Positions 42,447 through 51,315 are shown, numbered from the stretch's first letter. The stretch is 64,000 nucleotides of DNA from Burkholderia sp. NRF60-BP8 (GCF_001522585.2 NZ_CP013372.1:62001-126000); one strand, 5' to 3'. Translations and numbers: made by a program. The notes: generated by a model from the letters alone, not told the origin.

Positions 42447-43688
42447 ATGAGCAACATCTACATCGCCGGCATCGCGATGACCGTGTTCGGCCGGCATCTC
42501 GAGCGCAACCTCGACGACCTGGCGAGAGAGGCGCTGCAGCGCGCATTGCGGGACGCCGGCTGCCATGCCGACGCGATCCGCGCCGCGTTCTACGCGGGCA
42601 TCACCAACGGCGCGCTGCAAGGGCAGCTGTCGATTCCCGGTCAGGTCGTGTTCAGCAAGATCGGCCTCGAAGGCATCCCGGTGTTCAACGTCGAGAATGC
42701 GTGCGCGTCGGGCAGTACGGCCGTGCACCTCGCCGTGCGGCAGTTGCAGTCGGGCGCATGCGACGTCGCGCTCGCGCTCGGCGCGGAAAAGATGAACGTC
42801 GCGGACAAGGCGAAATCGTTCGCGCTGTTCGAGGCCGGCTGGGACGTGTCGCGCGTCGACGAGAATTTCGCGATGCTCGCGCGGCTCGGCGAAGGGATCG
42901 AGCCGCCGCCCGGCTCGGAATCCGACCGCCCGTACAGCCGCTTCATGAAGATCTACGCGGCGCTGTGCCGGCATCACATGCACACGTACGGCACGACCCA
43001 ACGGCAGATCGCCGCCGTGTCGGCGAAGAACCACGGGCATTCGGTGCACAACCCGTACTCGCAGTTCCGCCAGCCGTTCACGATCGACGAGGTGCTGGCG
43101 GCCGCTCCGATCACGTACCCGATCACGCTGCCGATGTGCGCACCGCTGTCGGATGGCGCGGCGGCCGCCATCCTCTGCACGGAAGAAGGGCTGGAACGCA
43201 TCGGCGCCGACCGCAGCCGCTGCATCCGGATCGCCGCGAGCGTGATCCGCAGCTTCACGCGGCGGCGCATCGACGAGCCGCACAAGCACATCGGCCGGCT
43301 CGCCGCATTCCAGGCGTACGAGCAGGCCGGCGTGGGGCCGGAGGACATGGACGTGGCCGAAGTGCACGACGCGTCGGCGATGGGCGAAATCATCCAGGCC
43401 GAGAACCTCGGCTTCGTGCCGTTCGGCGAAGGCGGACCGGCCGCCGAGCGCGGCGAGTTCACGCTCGGCGGGCGCATCCCGATCAACACGTCGGGCGGCC
43501 TCGAATCGAAGGGGCATCCGCTCGGCGCGACCGGCATCGGTCAGTTATACGAACTGGTCACGCAGTTGCGCGGCGAAGCGGGCGCACGGCAGGTGGACGG
43601 CGCCCGCCATGCGATCCAGGAGAACGGCGGCGGCTTGCAGGGCGTCGAAGAGGCGGCACTGGCGATTCACATTCTCAGCAGGGATTGA
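42447..43688 (+). CDS. Thiolase family protein (SCP-x/non-decarboxylating type)
   Basis: 413 aa. The nucleophilic Cys86 sits in NVENACASGS. The C-terminal motif is NTSGGLESKGHPLGATGIGQLYEL with the second catalytic His, and HDASAMGEII replaces the usual NEAFA. This pattern is that of SCP-2-like or sterol-carrier thiolases, which often act on branched or bulky acyl-CoAs. It likely performs CoA-dependent cleavage at the end of a beta-oxidation cycle. 25 bp after the ligase gene. Confidence 0.9.
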   Translation: MSNIYIAGIAMTVFGRHLERNLDDLAREALQRALRDAGCHADAIRAAFYAGITNGALQGQLSIPGQVVFSKIGLEGIPVFNVENACASGSTAVHLAVRQLQSGACDVALALGAEKMNVADKAKSFALFEAGWDVSRVDENFAMLARLGEGIEPPPGSESDRPYSRFMKIYAALCRHHMHTYGTTQRQIAAVSAKNHGHSVHNPYSQFRQPFTIDEVLAAAPITYPITLPMCAPLSDGAAAAILCTEEGLERIGADRSRCIRIAASVIRSFTRRRIDEPHKHIGRLAAFQAYEQAGVGPEDMDVAEVHDASAMGEIIQAENLGFVPFGEGGPAAERGEFTLGGRIPINTSGGLESKGHPLGATGIGQLYELVTQLRGEAGARQVDGARHAIQENGGGLQGVEEAALAIHILSRD

Positions 43689-43699
43689 CGGAGACGGAC

Positions 43700-45184
43700 A
43701 TGGGCGACGCACACGGCGCAATGGCGCTCGGGCAAGTGGCGCAGACAGGGCGGACGACGCGACCGGCGTCGGGCGGGGTCGGTGCGGCAGCGGCGATGCA
43801 GGCGGCGGGCACCGATGCGGGCGGGGTGCTCGTGCGCTGGGGCGAGGAAATGCGCGCCGACGCCGCGTTGCGGAAATATCGTCCCGTCGGCGGCTGGATC
43901 GAACCGCCCGAGCGCGCGCAACCGGCGCTCGAAGGCGACGTGCAGGCGGACGCGATCGTCGTCGGCGCCGGCTTTGCCGGCCTGTCGACCGCGCTGGAGC
44001 TGGCCGCGCGCGGTGCGAGCGTCGTCGTGCTCGAGCGCGGGTTCGCGGGCTTCGGCGCGAGCGGGCGCAACGCCGGCTATCTCGCCGGCGGCCAGGGGCT
44101 CGAATACGAGCTGTTTCTCAAGCGGGTCGGCCACGAACAGGCGAAGCGGATCGTGGGCTTCTACGACGAAGGCGTCGCGTACGTCGAACGCAAGCTCGCC
44201 GAATACGCGATCGACTGCGACTACCGCGCGTCGGGCATCATTCGCGCGGGCGTGCATCCGTCGCAGGAAAAGCGCCTGCGCGAGAGCATGGCCACCGGGA
44301 TCGAACTCGGCTCGCCTGCGGAGTTTCTCGATGGCGCGGCGATGCGCGAGCGCGGGATTCCGCCGGCGTTCCTGTTCGGCGCGTACGTGCCGGGCGGCGG
44401 CACGCTCGATCCCGGCAAGTACGTGACGGGCTTGCGGCGGGCTGCGCTGGCGGCCGGCGTGAGACTTTACGAGAACACCGCGCTGCTCGGGTTCGACGCG
44501 GGCGAGACGGTGCGCGTGCGCACCGCGCGCGGCAGCGCGAGTGCGCCGGTGCTGGTGCTCGCGACCAATGCGTACACGCCGCAACTCGGCCTGCTCGGCG
44601 ACAAGGTGATGCCGCTGCGCGTGTCGGCGCTCGAGACCGAGCCGCTGTCCGACGCGCAGCTCGAGACGCTCGGCTGGCCGAATCGCGAGGGCATCGTCAC
44701 GCCGCATCTGACGATGGAAAGCCACCGCCTGACCGCGCGCAACACGCTGTTGCTGACGACCAAGCGGCTGCACTACGTATACGGCTCGCAGACGCCGAAC
44801 GTGCCGGACGGCGACACGTATCGCGCGCTTCTGAAGACGCTGCACGCGCGCTTTCCGCAACTCGGCGACGTGCCGGTGCGTGCTTGCTGGAGCGGCTACA
44901 TCTCGTTCGCGGGCGATGCGTTGCCGGTGGTCGGCGCGGCCGGCGCGCACGGCAACGTGTTCTACACGGCCGGGTGCTCGGGGCATGGCGTCGGCACGCA
45001 ATCGCTGATCGGCCGCGTGCTGGCCGAGCGCATTCACGACGGGCGATCGCCGCTGCTCGACGCGTTGACGCACAAGACGCCGTCGGTGCCGCCCGAGCCG
45101 CTGCGATGGTGTGCGATGACCGCGATGCTCGGCGTCGCGAACCTGCTCGACGAACGCGTGAATCGCAAGGTGCGGCCGATGTAG
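43700..45184 (+). CDS. FAD-dependent oxidoreductase, DAO/PuuB family
   Basis: 494 aa from the ATG at 43700. The FAD motif AIVVGAGFAGLSTALELAARG starts near residue 86, followed by ASGRNAGYLAGGQG, characteristic of the gamma-glutamylputrescine oxidase group. The C-terminus carries WSGYISFAGDALPVVG and YTAGCSGHGVGTQSLIG. It lacks a signal peptide, so this third amine-oxidase-like flavoprotein is probably cytoplasmic. It likely oxidises a C-N bond of an intermediate. It begins 11 bp after the thiolase stop. Confidence 0.9.
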   Translation: MGDAHGAMALGQVAQTGRTTRPASGGVGAAAAMQAAGTDAGGVLVRWGEEMRADAALRKYRPVGGWIEPPERAQPALEGDVQADAIVVGAGFAGLSTALELAARGASVVVLERGFAGFGASGRNAGYLAGGQGLEYELFLKRVGHEQAKRIVGFYDEGVAYVERKLAEYAIDCDYRASGIIRAGVHPSQEKRLRESMATGIELGSPAEFLDGAAMRERGIPPAFLFGAYVPGGGTLDPGKYVTGLRRAALAAGVRLYENTALLGFDAGETVRVRTARGSASAPVLVLATNAYTPQLGLLGDKVMPLRVSALETEPLSDAQLETLGWPNREGIVTPHLTMESHRLTARNTLLLTTKRLHYVYGSQTPNVPDGDTYRALLKTLHARFPQLGDVPVRACWSGYISFAGDALPVVGAAGAHGNVFYTAGCSGHGVGTQSLIGRVLAERIHDGRSPLLDALTHKTPSVPPEPLRWCAMTAMLGVANLLDERVNRKVRPM

Positions 45185-45277
45185 CGGCGCATGCGGTCGT
45201 CGCGACGCGAAAACGCGCATCCGGCCGGGCCACCCGACGGAAGGGGCGGCTCGATGGAAAATGCAGCTCGCATCGGG

Positions 45278-45310
45278 TATAGTCGTTGGCGCTCCGTAAG
45301 GGACGGAGCG
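45278..45310 (+). promoter_or_regulatory. Internal promoter with inverted repeat, upstream of second TetR gene
   Basis: TGGAAA (45255-45260) and TATAGT (45278-45283) are spaced 17 bp. CGCTCCGT-AAGGG-ACGGAGCG (45290-45310) is a perfect 8-bp inverted repeat starting where transcription would begin. This suits an autoregulatory TetR operator. The ATG is 43 bp further on. Confidence 0.5.
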
Positions 45311-45352
45311 TCCATTCGACGAAGCCGAAACGCCCTCTTCACGACGAACACG

Positions 45353-46027
45353 ATGACAGTGTCCAACGAGCCGCGCAGCACGAAAAAGCGACGCACCTCG
45401 ACTCCCGCCGCCGCAGCCGGCAACACCGACGGCTTGCGGGCGCAGGGCCTGCGCACCCGCAACACGATCATTCGCGTCGCACGCAAGCTGCTGCTCGACG
45501 GCGGCCCGCTGGAATTCTCGCAGCGCGCGGTTGCCGCGGCCGCCGGCATCAGCGTCAGCAATCTGCAGTACTACTTCCCGACCCGCATCGCCGTGTTGCG
45601 GGCCGTCATCGAACCGGTCATCGACACCTATCTCGACGACATGAAGCGCGCGATGAGCAGCGAAGCGTCCCCGCGCGACGTGTTCGAAGAGATCATGCAG
45701 CGCTCGATCGCCGATGCGAAGGATGCCAAGTACAACGCACTGTTCCGGCATTTGCTGTCGTTTGCGGCTACCGATGCCGAATGTTTCAAGCTCTACGACG
45801 AGTGGTACACGACGCTGACGCGCGACCTCGCGCAACTGCTGCGCGCCGTCAATCCGGCGTTCAGCGCGGCCGACAGCCGGCATGCGGCGACGATGCTGAT
45901 CGCGCTGGCCGACGGCCTCGCAATGCAGTACGGCACCGGGCGGCTGACGCAGGCGCTCGATGCGTATTTCCTCGCGACGTCGCGCGCGATCGCCTACGGC
46001 ACGCTGACGGGGCCGGCCGGCAAGTAA
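45353..46027 (+). CDS. TetR family transcriptional regulator (second)
   Basis: 224 aa from ATG 45353. A basic N-terminal tail (TKKRRTSTPAAAAG) precedes the HTH (TRNTIIRVARKLLLDGGPLEFSQRAVAAAAGISVSNLQYYFPTRIAVLRAV). The C-terminal domain resembles TetR_C-type ligand pockets. It probably has its own promoter with an inverted repeat just upstream. It is the other local candidate for control of the GGGAATACCC regulon; copy 4 begins 32 bp after its stop. Confidence 0.9.
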   Translation: MTVSNEPRSTKKRRTSTPAAAAGNTDGLRAQGLRTRNTIIRVARKLLLDGGPLEFSQRAVAAAAGISVSNLQYYFPTRIAVLRAVIEPVIDTYLDDMKRAMSSEASPRDVFEEIMQRSIADAKDAKYNALFRHLLSFAATDAECFKLYDEWYTTLTRDLAQLLRAVNPAFSAADSRHAATMLIALADGLAMQYGTGRLTQALDAYFLATSRAIAYGTLTGPAGK

Positions 46028-46059
46028 CCGCACGCGCCTGCAGCGGCCAAGCGAACCGG

Positions 46060-46132
46060 GACAGGGGAATACCCTGTCTTTTTTTTGCTTCCTGTGTTTG
46101 TCATGATGACCTATGTTTGGTATGTGTTACTA
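46060..46132 (+). promoter_or_regulatory. Shared bipartite element, copy 4
   Basis: GACAGGGGAATACCCTGTC (46060-46078) is the same perfect repeat as in copy 1, followed by eight T. TTGTCATGATGACCTAT follows with ACCTA at 46109, 44 bp from the box start. TTGTCA (46098-46103) with TATGTG (46121-46126) gives a 17-bp spacer. The acyl-CoA dehydrogenase ATG is 90 bp after ACCTA. It could also act as a terminator for the preceding tetR gene. Confidence 0.74.
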
Positions 46133-46198
46133 GATGTGGGATGGCCGGGCGCGTCCGCTGCCGGGCCGACATGATTCGAGTCCAGGAGGAGAACGGAG

Positions 46199-47488
46199 AT
46201 GATTCGTCTGAACAAGTCCGCGGCGCTGCCCGCGGTCGGCATGACCGGCTTCGAGACGCCGCTGAGCGAAGAGGAAAGCGCAATCCAGCACACGGTTCAT
46301 CGTTTTGCGCGCGACGTGCTGCGGCCGATCGGCCGCGAGCTCGACCGGATGACGGCGGAGGACGTGATTGCCCCCGGCTCGCCGTACTGGGCCGCGATCG
46401 TCGAGAGCGCGAAGCTCGGGCTCGATCCGCAACTGATCGCGCAGTTTCCGCCGGAGACGGCCGTGCGCATCGAGTCGTTGATCGGCGAGGAGCTCGGCTG
46501 GGGCGATTCGGGCCTCGCCGTGTCGATCGGTGCGGCCACGATGCCGTTGATGATGGCGCACACGGTCGGCAACGCCGAACTGATCGAGATGTGCGCGGGC
46601 AAGGTCGGCTGCTGGATGAACACGCAGCCCGATCGCGGGTCGGATGCGGCGATCCTGTATCGGCAGGAGCTCGCCGGGAACGGCCGACAGCCGGTCGGCA
46701 ACGTGACCGCGAAGGTCGGCGCCGACGAGATCGTGATCAACGGGCAAAGCTCGGCGTGGATCTCGAACGGCTCGGTCGCGCAGGTCGCGCTCGCGTACAT
46801 GGCGGCCGACTACGGCGACGGCTTCTACGGCGAAGGCGAGCGCAGCGCGTTCACGAACGGCATCGCGATGATCCTGCCGCTCGATCTGCCCGGCGTGTCG
46901 CGCGGCAAGCCGCTCGACAAGATCGGCCAGCGCGCGTTGCCGCAGGGCGAGATCTATTTCGACAACGTGAAGGTGCCGAAGCGCTTCGCGGTCGCGCTGA
47001 AGGACGACTATCTCGGCAACCTCGCATCGACGTGGTCGTATGCGGGCACGCACATGTGCCAGGTGTTCGTCGGCGCGGCGCGGGCCGCGTTCGAACTGGC
47101 GCTCGCGTATTGCCACGAGCGCAAGCAGGGCGGCGCGCTGCTGATGGATCACCAGATGACGCACCTGCGCATCGGCGAGATGCTGCGCCGGCTCGAAATG
47201 GCGCGCGCGATCGCGCGCCGCAGCCTCGCGTTCTCGCGGATGTCGCCCCAGAGTCATCCCTATGCGACCGCGCAGGCGAAGGTCAGCGTGACCGAGGAGG
47301 CGATGAAGATCACGCACGAGGCGTTTCAACTGTTCGGCGGCAACGGCACCACGCGCGAATTCCCGATCGAGAAGCTGTTCCGTGACGTGCGTTCGGCCCT
47401 GATCGAGGATGGCGAGAACTACATCCTCGCGTCGCGTCTCGGCGTGCTGGCAGGCCAGCTTTACGAGAACGGATGGACGCGCGAATAA
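46199..47488 (+). CDS. Acyl-CoA dehydrogenase
   Basis: 429 aa, somewhat longer than the usual 380-400. The fold is recognised by the N-terminal helical domain (IQHTVHRFARDVLRPIGRELDRM), the FAD-contact strand (CWMNTQPDRGSDAAI) and the C-terminal EAFQLFGGNGTTREFPIEKLFRDVRSALIEDGENYI. It introduces an alpha-beta double bond in an acyl-CoA. It is alone under copy 4 of the shared element and is probably the first beta-oxidation step for the same substrate. Confidence 0.92.
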   Translation: MIRLNKSAALPAVGMTGFETPLSEEESAIQHTVHRFARDVLRPIGRELDRMTAEDVIAPGSPYWAAIVESAKLGLDPQLIAQFPPETAVRIESLIGEELGWGDSGLAVSIGAATMPLMMAHTVGNAELIEMCAGKVGCWMNTQPDRGSDAAILYRQELAGNGRQPVGNVTAKVGADEIVINGQSSAWISNGSVAQVALAYMAADYGDGFYGEGERSAFTNGIAMILPLDLPGVSRGKPLDKIGQRALPQGEIYFDNVKVPKRFAVALKDDYLGNLASTWSYAGTHMCQVFVGAARAAFELALAYCHERKQGGALLMDHQMTHLRIGEMLRRLEMARAIARRSLAFSRMSPQSHPYATAQAKVSVTEEAMKITHEAFQLFGGNGTTREFPIEKLFRDVRSALIEDGENYILASRLGVLAGQLYENGWTRE

Positions 47489-47620
47489 GCGGGGGCCGAA
47501 CGGGCCGCGCGGCCGGGCTTTCCGTTGCGGCTTACTTTCGCGTGTAAAGAAGACACGGCGGCCGGATCGGCCCGCTGGAACGGAACGCGCGTGCCCATGC
47601 AGCGGCACGCGCGTCCGGAC

Positions 47621-47776
47621 TCAGATGCGACCGAGCAGCACCAGTATCACGACAATGACGACGATCAGCCCGACGGTCCCCGACGGCCAATAACCCCAGC
47701 TTCGGCTATGCGGCCATGCGGGAAATGCTCCGATGAGCAACAGAATCAGAACGATGATGAGGATCGTACCGAGCAT
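47621..47776 (-). CDS. DUF3309 family small membrane protein
   Basis: 51 aa from the ATG at 47776 with AGGAGGG upstream. It has two hydrophobic stretches (ILIIVLILLLIGAFPAW and GTVGLIVVIVVILVLLG) around the family motif PAWPHSRSWGYWPSG. Function unknown. It is transcribed opposite to the flanking catabolic genes. Confidence 0.88.
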   Translation of the reverse strand: MLGTILIIVLILLLIGAFPAWPHSRSWGYWPSGTVGLIVVIVVILVLLGRI

Positions 47777-47978
47777 CGCATCCCTCCTGGATTTATTCGA
47801 CACGGTGTGCGCCGACGCAATTCGCGTGCCGCGCCGGCGTGCAGGTGAAAGCCGGCGCAAGCGCATTGTCTGAATCCTGTGAATTCATGCGATGAATACC
47901 GGTCAATTCAGAAAATAAATTTCAAAAATGCATGCCCGGTCGCTATGCTGGGCCTTCGGTTTCCCTCGGGCGAGCGCA

Positions 47979-48653
47979 ATGGCTGAACTCTTTCTGGTAC
48001 GGCACGGGCAGGCGTCGTTCGGCACCGACGACTACGACCGGCTGTCCGCGGCGGGCGACCAGCAGGGCGTCTGGCTCGGCGAATACTTCGCGCGGCAGGG
48101 CCTGACGTTCGACCGCGTGATCTGCGGCACGATGAACCGCCATGCGCAGACGGTCGCCGCGATCCTGCGCGGAATGGGCCGCGAAGGCGTCGCGGTCGAC
48201 CGCCATCCGGGCCTGAACGAATACGATTTCCACGGGCTGTTCGCCGCAGCCGCCAGCGACTATCCGGAGATCGCGCGGCTCGCGGCCGGCTCGATGAAGG
48301 AACACTTCCGCGCGCTGCGGCAGGTGCTGCACCTGTGGACCGAGGACAAGCTCGGCGACGCGGCCCCCGAAACCTGGGCCGATTTCCAGCAGCGCGTGGC
48401 CGACGCGCGCGCCGCGATCCGCCACGGCGGCGGCCAGCGCGTGCTGGCGGTGAGTTCGGGCGGCCCGATCGCGGTCACCGTGCAGCAGGTGCTCGCGGCG
48501 CCGCCGTCGAGCGCGATCGCGCTGAACCTGCAGATTCGCAACAGCAGTCTTTCGCAGTTTTTCTTCAACGCCGACGCGTTCCATCTCGCGTCGTTCAACG
48601 GCATCCCGCATCTGGAGGATCCCGAACGACACGCGCTGCGGACCTACGGCTGA
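47979..48653 (+). CDS. Histidine phosphatase (phosphoglycerate mutase-like) family protein
   Basis: 224 aa from ATG 47979. The catalytic RHG is at residues 8-10 (FLVRHGQASFG), with a second Arg/His pair in NRHAQTVAAIL and AVSSGGPIAVT. The third element is atypical: SGG stands where SHG is common, so activity is uncertain. First gene of a plus-strand cluster with a kinase-like protein, two SDRs and an acyl-CoA dehydrogenase. It could reverse a phosphorylation made by the next gene's product. Confidence 0.87.
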   Translation: MAELFLVRHGQASFGTDDYDRLSAAGDQQGVWLGEYFARQGLTFDRVICGTMNRHAQTVAAILRGMGREGVAVDRHPGLNEYDFHGLFAAAASDYPEIARLAAGSMKEHFRALRQVLHLWTEDKLGDAAPETWADFQQRVADARAAIRHGGGQRVLAVSSGGPIAVTVQQVLAAPPSSAIALNLQIRNSSLSQFFFNADAFHLASFNGIPHLEDPERHALRTYG

Positions 48654-48672
48654 CCCACGAACGATCGCGACG

Positions 48673-49704
48673 ATGACGAACCCTTCCCCGCAACTCGACG
48701 TAGCCCGCCTCACGCGCTATCTGGAAACGCATGTGCCGGGCTTCGAAGGCCCGGTCGACATGGAGAAGTTTGCCGGCGGCCAGTCGAATCCGACTTTCCT
48801 GCTGAAGGCGAAGAGCGGCCGCTACGTGCTGCGCCGCCAGCCGCCGGGCGAACTGCTGAAATCCGCGCACGCGGTCGACCGCGAATTCCGCGTGCTGCGC
48901 GCGCTGTCGGGCACCGCAGTGCCGGTCGCGCATCCGTATCACCTCTGCGAAGACCGCGACGTGATCGGCAGCCTGTTCTACGTGATGAGTTTCGAGGATG
49001 GCCGGATCTTCTGGGATCCCGCGCTGCCGGAACTGCCGAAGGCCGAGCGCGCGACCTGCTACGACGCGCTGCTGCAGACGATGGCCGCGCTGCACGACGT
49101 CGATGTCGACGCGGTGGGCCTCGCCGACTACGGCCGCCCGGGCAACTACTTCGAACGCCAGATCGGCGTGTGGACGAAGCAGTATCGCGCGGCCGAAACC
49201 GGGCGCCTCGACGCGATGGAGACGCTGATCGACTGGCTGCCCAAAGCGTGCCCCGAGGACACGGGCCGGCCGGCGCTGGTGCACGGCGATTTCCGGATCG
49301 ACAACCTGATGTTCGCGCGTGACGGCTATCGCGTGCAGGCCGTGCTCGACTGGGAACTGTCGACGCTCGGCAACCCGCTCGCCGACCTCGCGTATTTCTG
49401 CATGTGCCTGCGGCTGCCGTCCGGCGGGCAGGTGCGCGGGCTGGCCGGCCAGGATCGCGCGGCGCTCGGCATTCCTGACGAAGCGGCGATCGTCGCGCGC
49501 TACTGCGAGTTGCGCGGCATCGCGCCGATCCGCGACTGGCACTTCTACCTCGCATTCAGTTTCTTCCGGCTCGCGGCGATCGCGCAGGGCGTGAAGGCGC
49601 GCGCGCTGCAGGGCAACGCATCGAGCGAGCAGGCGCTGCGCGTCGGCGAAATGGCCGGCTGGCTGGCCGAAATGGCCGTCGGCGCGATCGACGCGCATCG
49701 CTGA
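48673..49704 (+). CDS. APH-type phosphotransferase, ACAD10/LvaA-like
   Basis: 343 aa with an aminoglycoside-phosphotransferase-like kinase fold: FAGGQSNPTFLLKAKSGRYVLRRQP for nucleotide binding, catalytic HGDFRIDN (204-211) and metal-binding VLDWELSTLG (Asp226). The LDWE(L/M) and GNP.AD motifs are those of the family encoded beside acyl-CoA dehydrogenases. By analogy with LvaA and the ACAD10/11 kinase domain it may phosphorylate a hydroxyacyl-CoA. Starts 19 bp after the phosphatase gene. Confidence 0.88.
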   Translation: MTNPSPQLDVARLTRYLETHVPGFEGPVDMEKFAGGQSNPTFLLKAKSGRYVLRRQPPGELLKSAHAVDREFRVLRALSGTAVPVAHPYHLCEDRDVIGSLFYVMSFEDGRIFWDPALPELPKAERATCYDALLQTMAALHDVDVDAVGLADYGRPGNYFERQIGVWTKQYRAAETGRLDAMETLIDWLPKACPEDTGRPALVHGDFRIDNLMFARDGYRVQAVLDWELSTLGNPLADLAYFCMCLRLPSGGQVRGLAGQDRAALGIPDEAAIVARYCELRGIAPIRDWHFYLAFSFFRLAAIAQGVKARALQGNASSEQALRVGEMAGWLAEMAVGAIDAHR

Positions 49705-49784
49705 CGGCGCCGCGAAGCGCTACGAATTGCCGCGAAGCGCCGCACGGCGACACGACATCCCAATCAATGGAGGAGCACAGCAAC

Positions 49785-50549
49785 ATGGCAACGAACCTGT
49801 TCGACCTGACGGGCAAGATCGCACTGGTGACGGGCGCGAGCCGCGGCATCGGCGAGGAAATCGCGAAGCTGCTCGCGCAGCAGGGCGCGCACGTGATCGT
49901 ATCCAGCCGCAAGCTCGACGACTGCCGGGCCGTGGCCGATGCGATCGTCGCGGCGGGCGGCCGCGCCGAGGCGCTGGCGTGCCACGTCGGGCGTCTGGAG
50001 GACATCGCCGCGACGTTCGAGCATATCCGCGGCAAGCACGGCCGCCTCGACATCCTCGTGAACAACGCGGCCGCGAACCCGTATTTCGGGCACATCCTCG
50101 ATACCGATCTCGCCGCGTACGAGAAGACCGTCGACGTGAACATCCGCGGCTACTTCTTCATGTCGGTCGAGGCCGGCAAGCTGATGAAGACGCACGGCGG
50201 CGGCGCGATCGTCAACACGGCGTCGGTGAACGCGTTGCAGCCGGGCGACCGGCAAGGCATCTACTCGATCACGAAGGCGGCCGTCGTCAACATGACGAAG
50301 GCGTTCGCGAAGGAATGCGGGCCGCTCGGCATCCGCGTGAACGCGCTGCTGCCGGGCCTCACGAAGACGAAGTTCGCGGGCGCGCTGTTCGCCGACAAGG
50401 ACATCTACGAGACGTGGAAGGCGAAGATTCCGCTGCGCCGCCACGCGGAGCCGCGCGAAATGGCCGGCACCGTGCTGTATCTCGTGTCGGATGCGGCGAG
50501 CTACACGAACGGCGAATGCATCGTCGTCGACGGCGGCCTGACGATCTGA
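49785..50549 (+). CDS. Short-chain dehydrogenase/reductase (first)
   Basis: 254 aa. The NAD(P) motif is TGASRGIG at about 16-23. The active-site residues are Ser147 and YSITK at 160-164, and NNAA is at about 93-96. I start at ATG 49785 because GGAGGA lies ten bases upstream; an in-frame ATG at 49767 is less likely. It likely oxidises or reduces a hydroxyacyl-CoA/ketoacyl-CoA in the same pathway as its neighbours. Confidence 0.92.
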   Translation: MATNLFDLTGKIALVTGASRGIGEEIAKLLAQQGAHVIVSSRKLDDCRAVADAIVAAGGRAEALACHVGRLEDIAATFEHIRGKHGRLDILVNNAAANPYFGHILDTDLAAYEKTVDVNIRGYFFMSVEAGKLMKTHGGGAIVNTASVNALQPGDRQGIYSITKAAVVNMTKAFAKECGPLGIRVNALLPGLTKTKFAGALFADKDIYETWKAKIPLRRHAEPREMAGTVLYLVSDAASYTNGECIVVDGGLTI

Positions 50550-50556
50550 GCGCGCG

Positions 50557-51315
50557 ATGAAACTCGACAGCTACGCCGGGCAGGCCGTGATGATCACCGG
50601 CGCCGCGAGCGGCTTCGGCGCGCTGCTCGCGAGCGAACTCGCCGCGATGGGTGCGCGGCTCGCGCTCGGCGACCTGAACGGCGAGGCGCTCGAGCGCGTG
50701 GCCGCGCCGCTGCGCGCGGCCGGCGCCGACGTGATCGCGCAGCGCTGCGACGTGCGCGTCGAAACGGACGTCGCGGCGCTGGTGCATGACGCCGTCGCGC
50801 GTTTCGGGCGGCTCGACGTCGGCATCAACAACGCTGGCATCGCACCGCCGATGAAGGCGCTGATCGATACCGACGAGGCCGATCTCGACCTGAGCTTCGC
50901 GGTGAACGCGAAAGGCGTGTTTTTCGGGATGAAGCATCAGATCCGCCAGATGCTCGCGCAGCGCGAAGGCGTGATCCTGAACGTCGCGTCGATGGCCGGG
51001 CTCGGCGGCGCGCCGAAGCTGGCCGCGTATGCGGCGTCGAAACATGCGGTGGTCGGGCTCACGAAGACGGCCGCGCTCGAATACGCGCGCCATGGCATCC
51101 GCGTGAATGCGGTGTGCCCGTTCTACAGCACGACGCCGATGGTCACCGACGGCGATATCGGCGAGCGCCAGGATTTTCTCGCAAAGGGCTCGCCGATGAA
51201 GCGGCTCGGCCGGCCCGACGAAGTCGTCGCGGCGATGCTGATGCTGTGCGCGAAGGAAAACACCTATCTGACCGGGCAGGCCGTCGCCGTCGACGGCGGT
51301 GTCTCGGCCTTCTGA
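50557..51315 (+). CDS. Short-chain dehydrogenase/reductase (second)
   Basis: 252 aa classical SDR. TGAASGFG at 14-21 binds the nucleotide, NNAG follows near 91-94, and the catalytic set is Ser145, Tyr158 and Lys162 (YAASK). Asp39 (LALGDL) at the end of the second strand favours NAD. It starts 7 bp after the first SDR. Substrate not determinable. Confidence 0.92.
   Translation: MKLDSYAGQAVMITGAASGFGALLASELAAMGARLALGDLNGEALERVAAPLRAAGADVIAQRCDVRVETDVAALVHDAVARFGRLDVGINNAGIAPPMKALIDTDEADLDLSFAVNAKGVFFGMKHQIRQMLAQREGVILNVASMAGLGGAPKLAAYAASKHAVVGLTKTAALEYARHGIRVNAVCPFYSTTPMVTDGDIGERQDFLAKGSPMKRLGRPDEVVAAMLMLCAKENTYLTGQAVAVDGGVSAF

Noticed and set aside
39608..42457. A 949-codon minus-strand frame opposite the oxidoreductase and acyl-CoA ligase genes
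   Set aside because: Mirror frame of well-supported genes; composition is typical of antisense translation in high-GC DNA.
47879..47978. A fifth copy of the shared element before the histidine phosphatase gene (GAATACCGG)
   Set aside because: Only GAATACC matches, the flanking GGG/CCC symmetry and the ACCTAA block are missing, so this cluster is probably outside the regulon.
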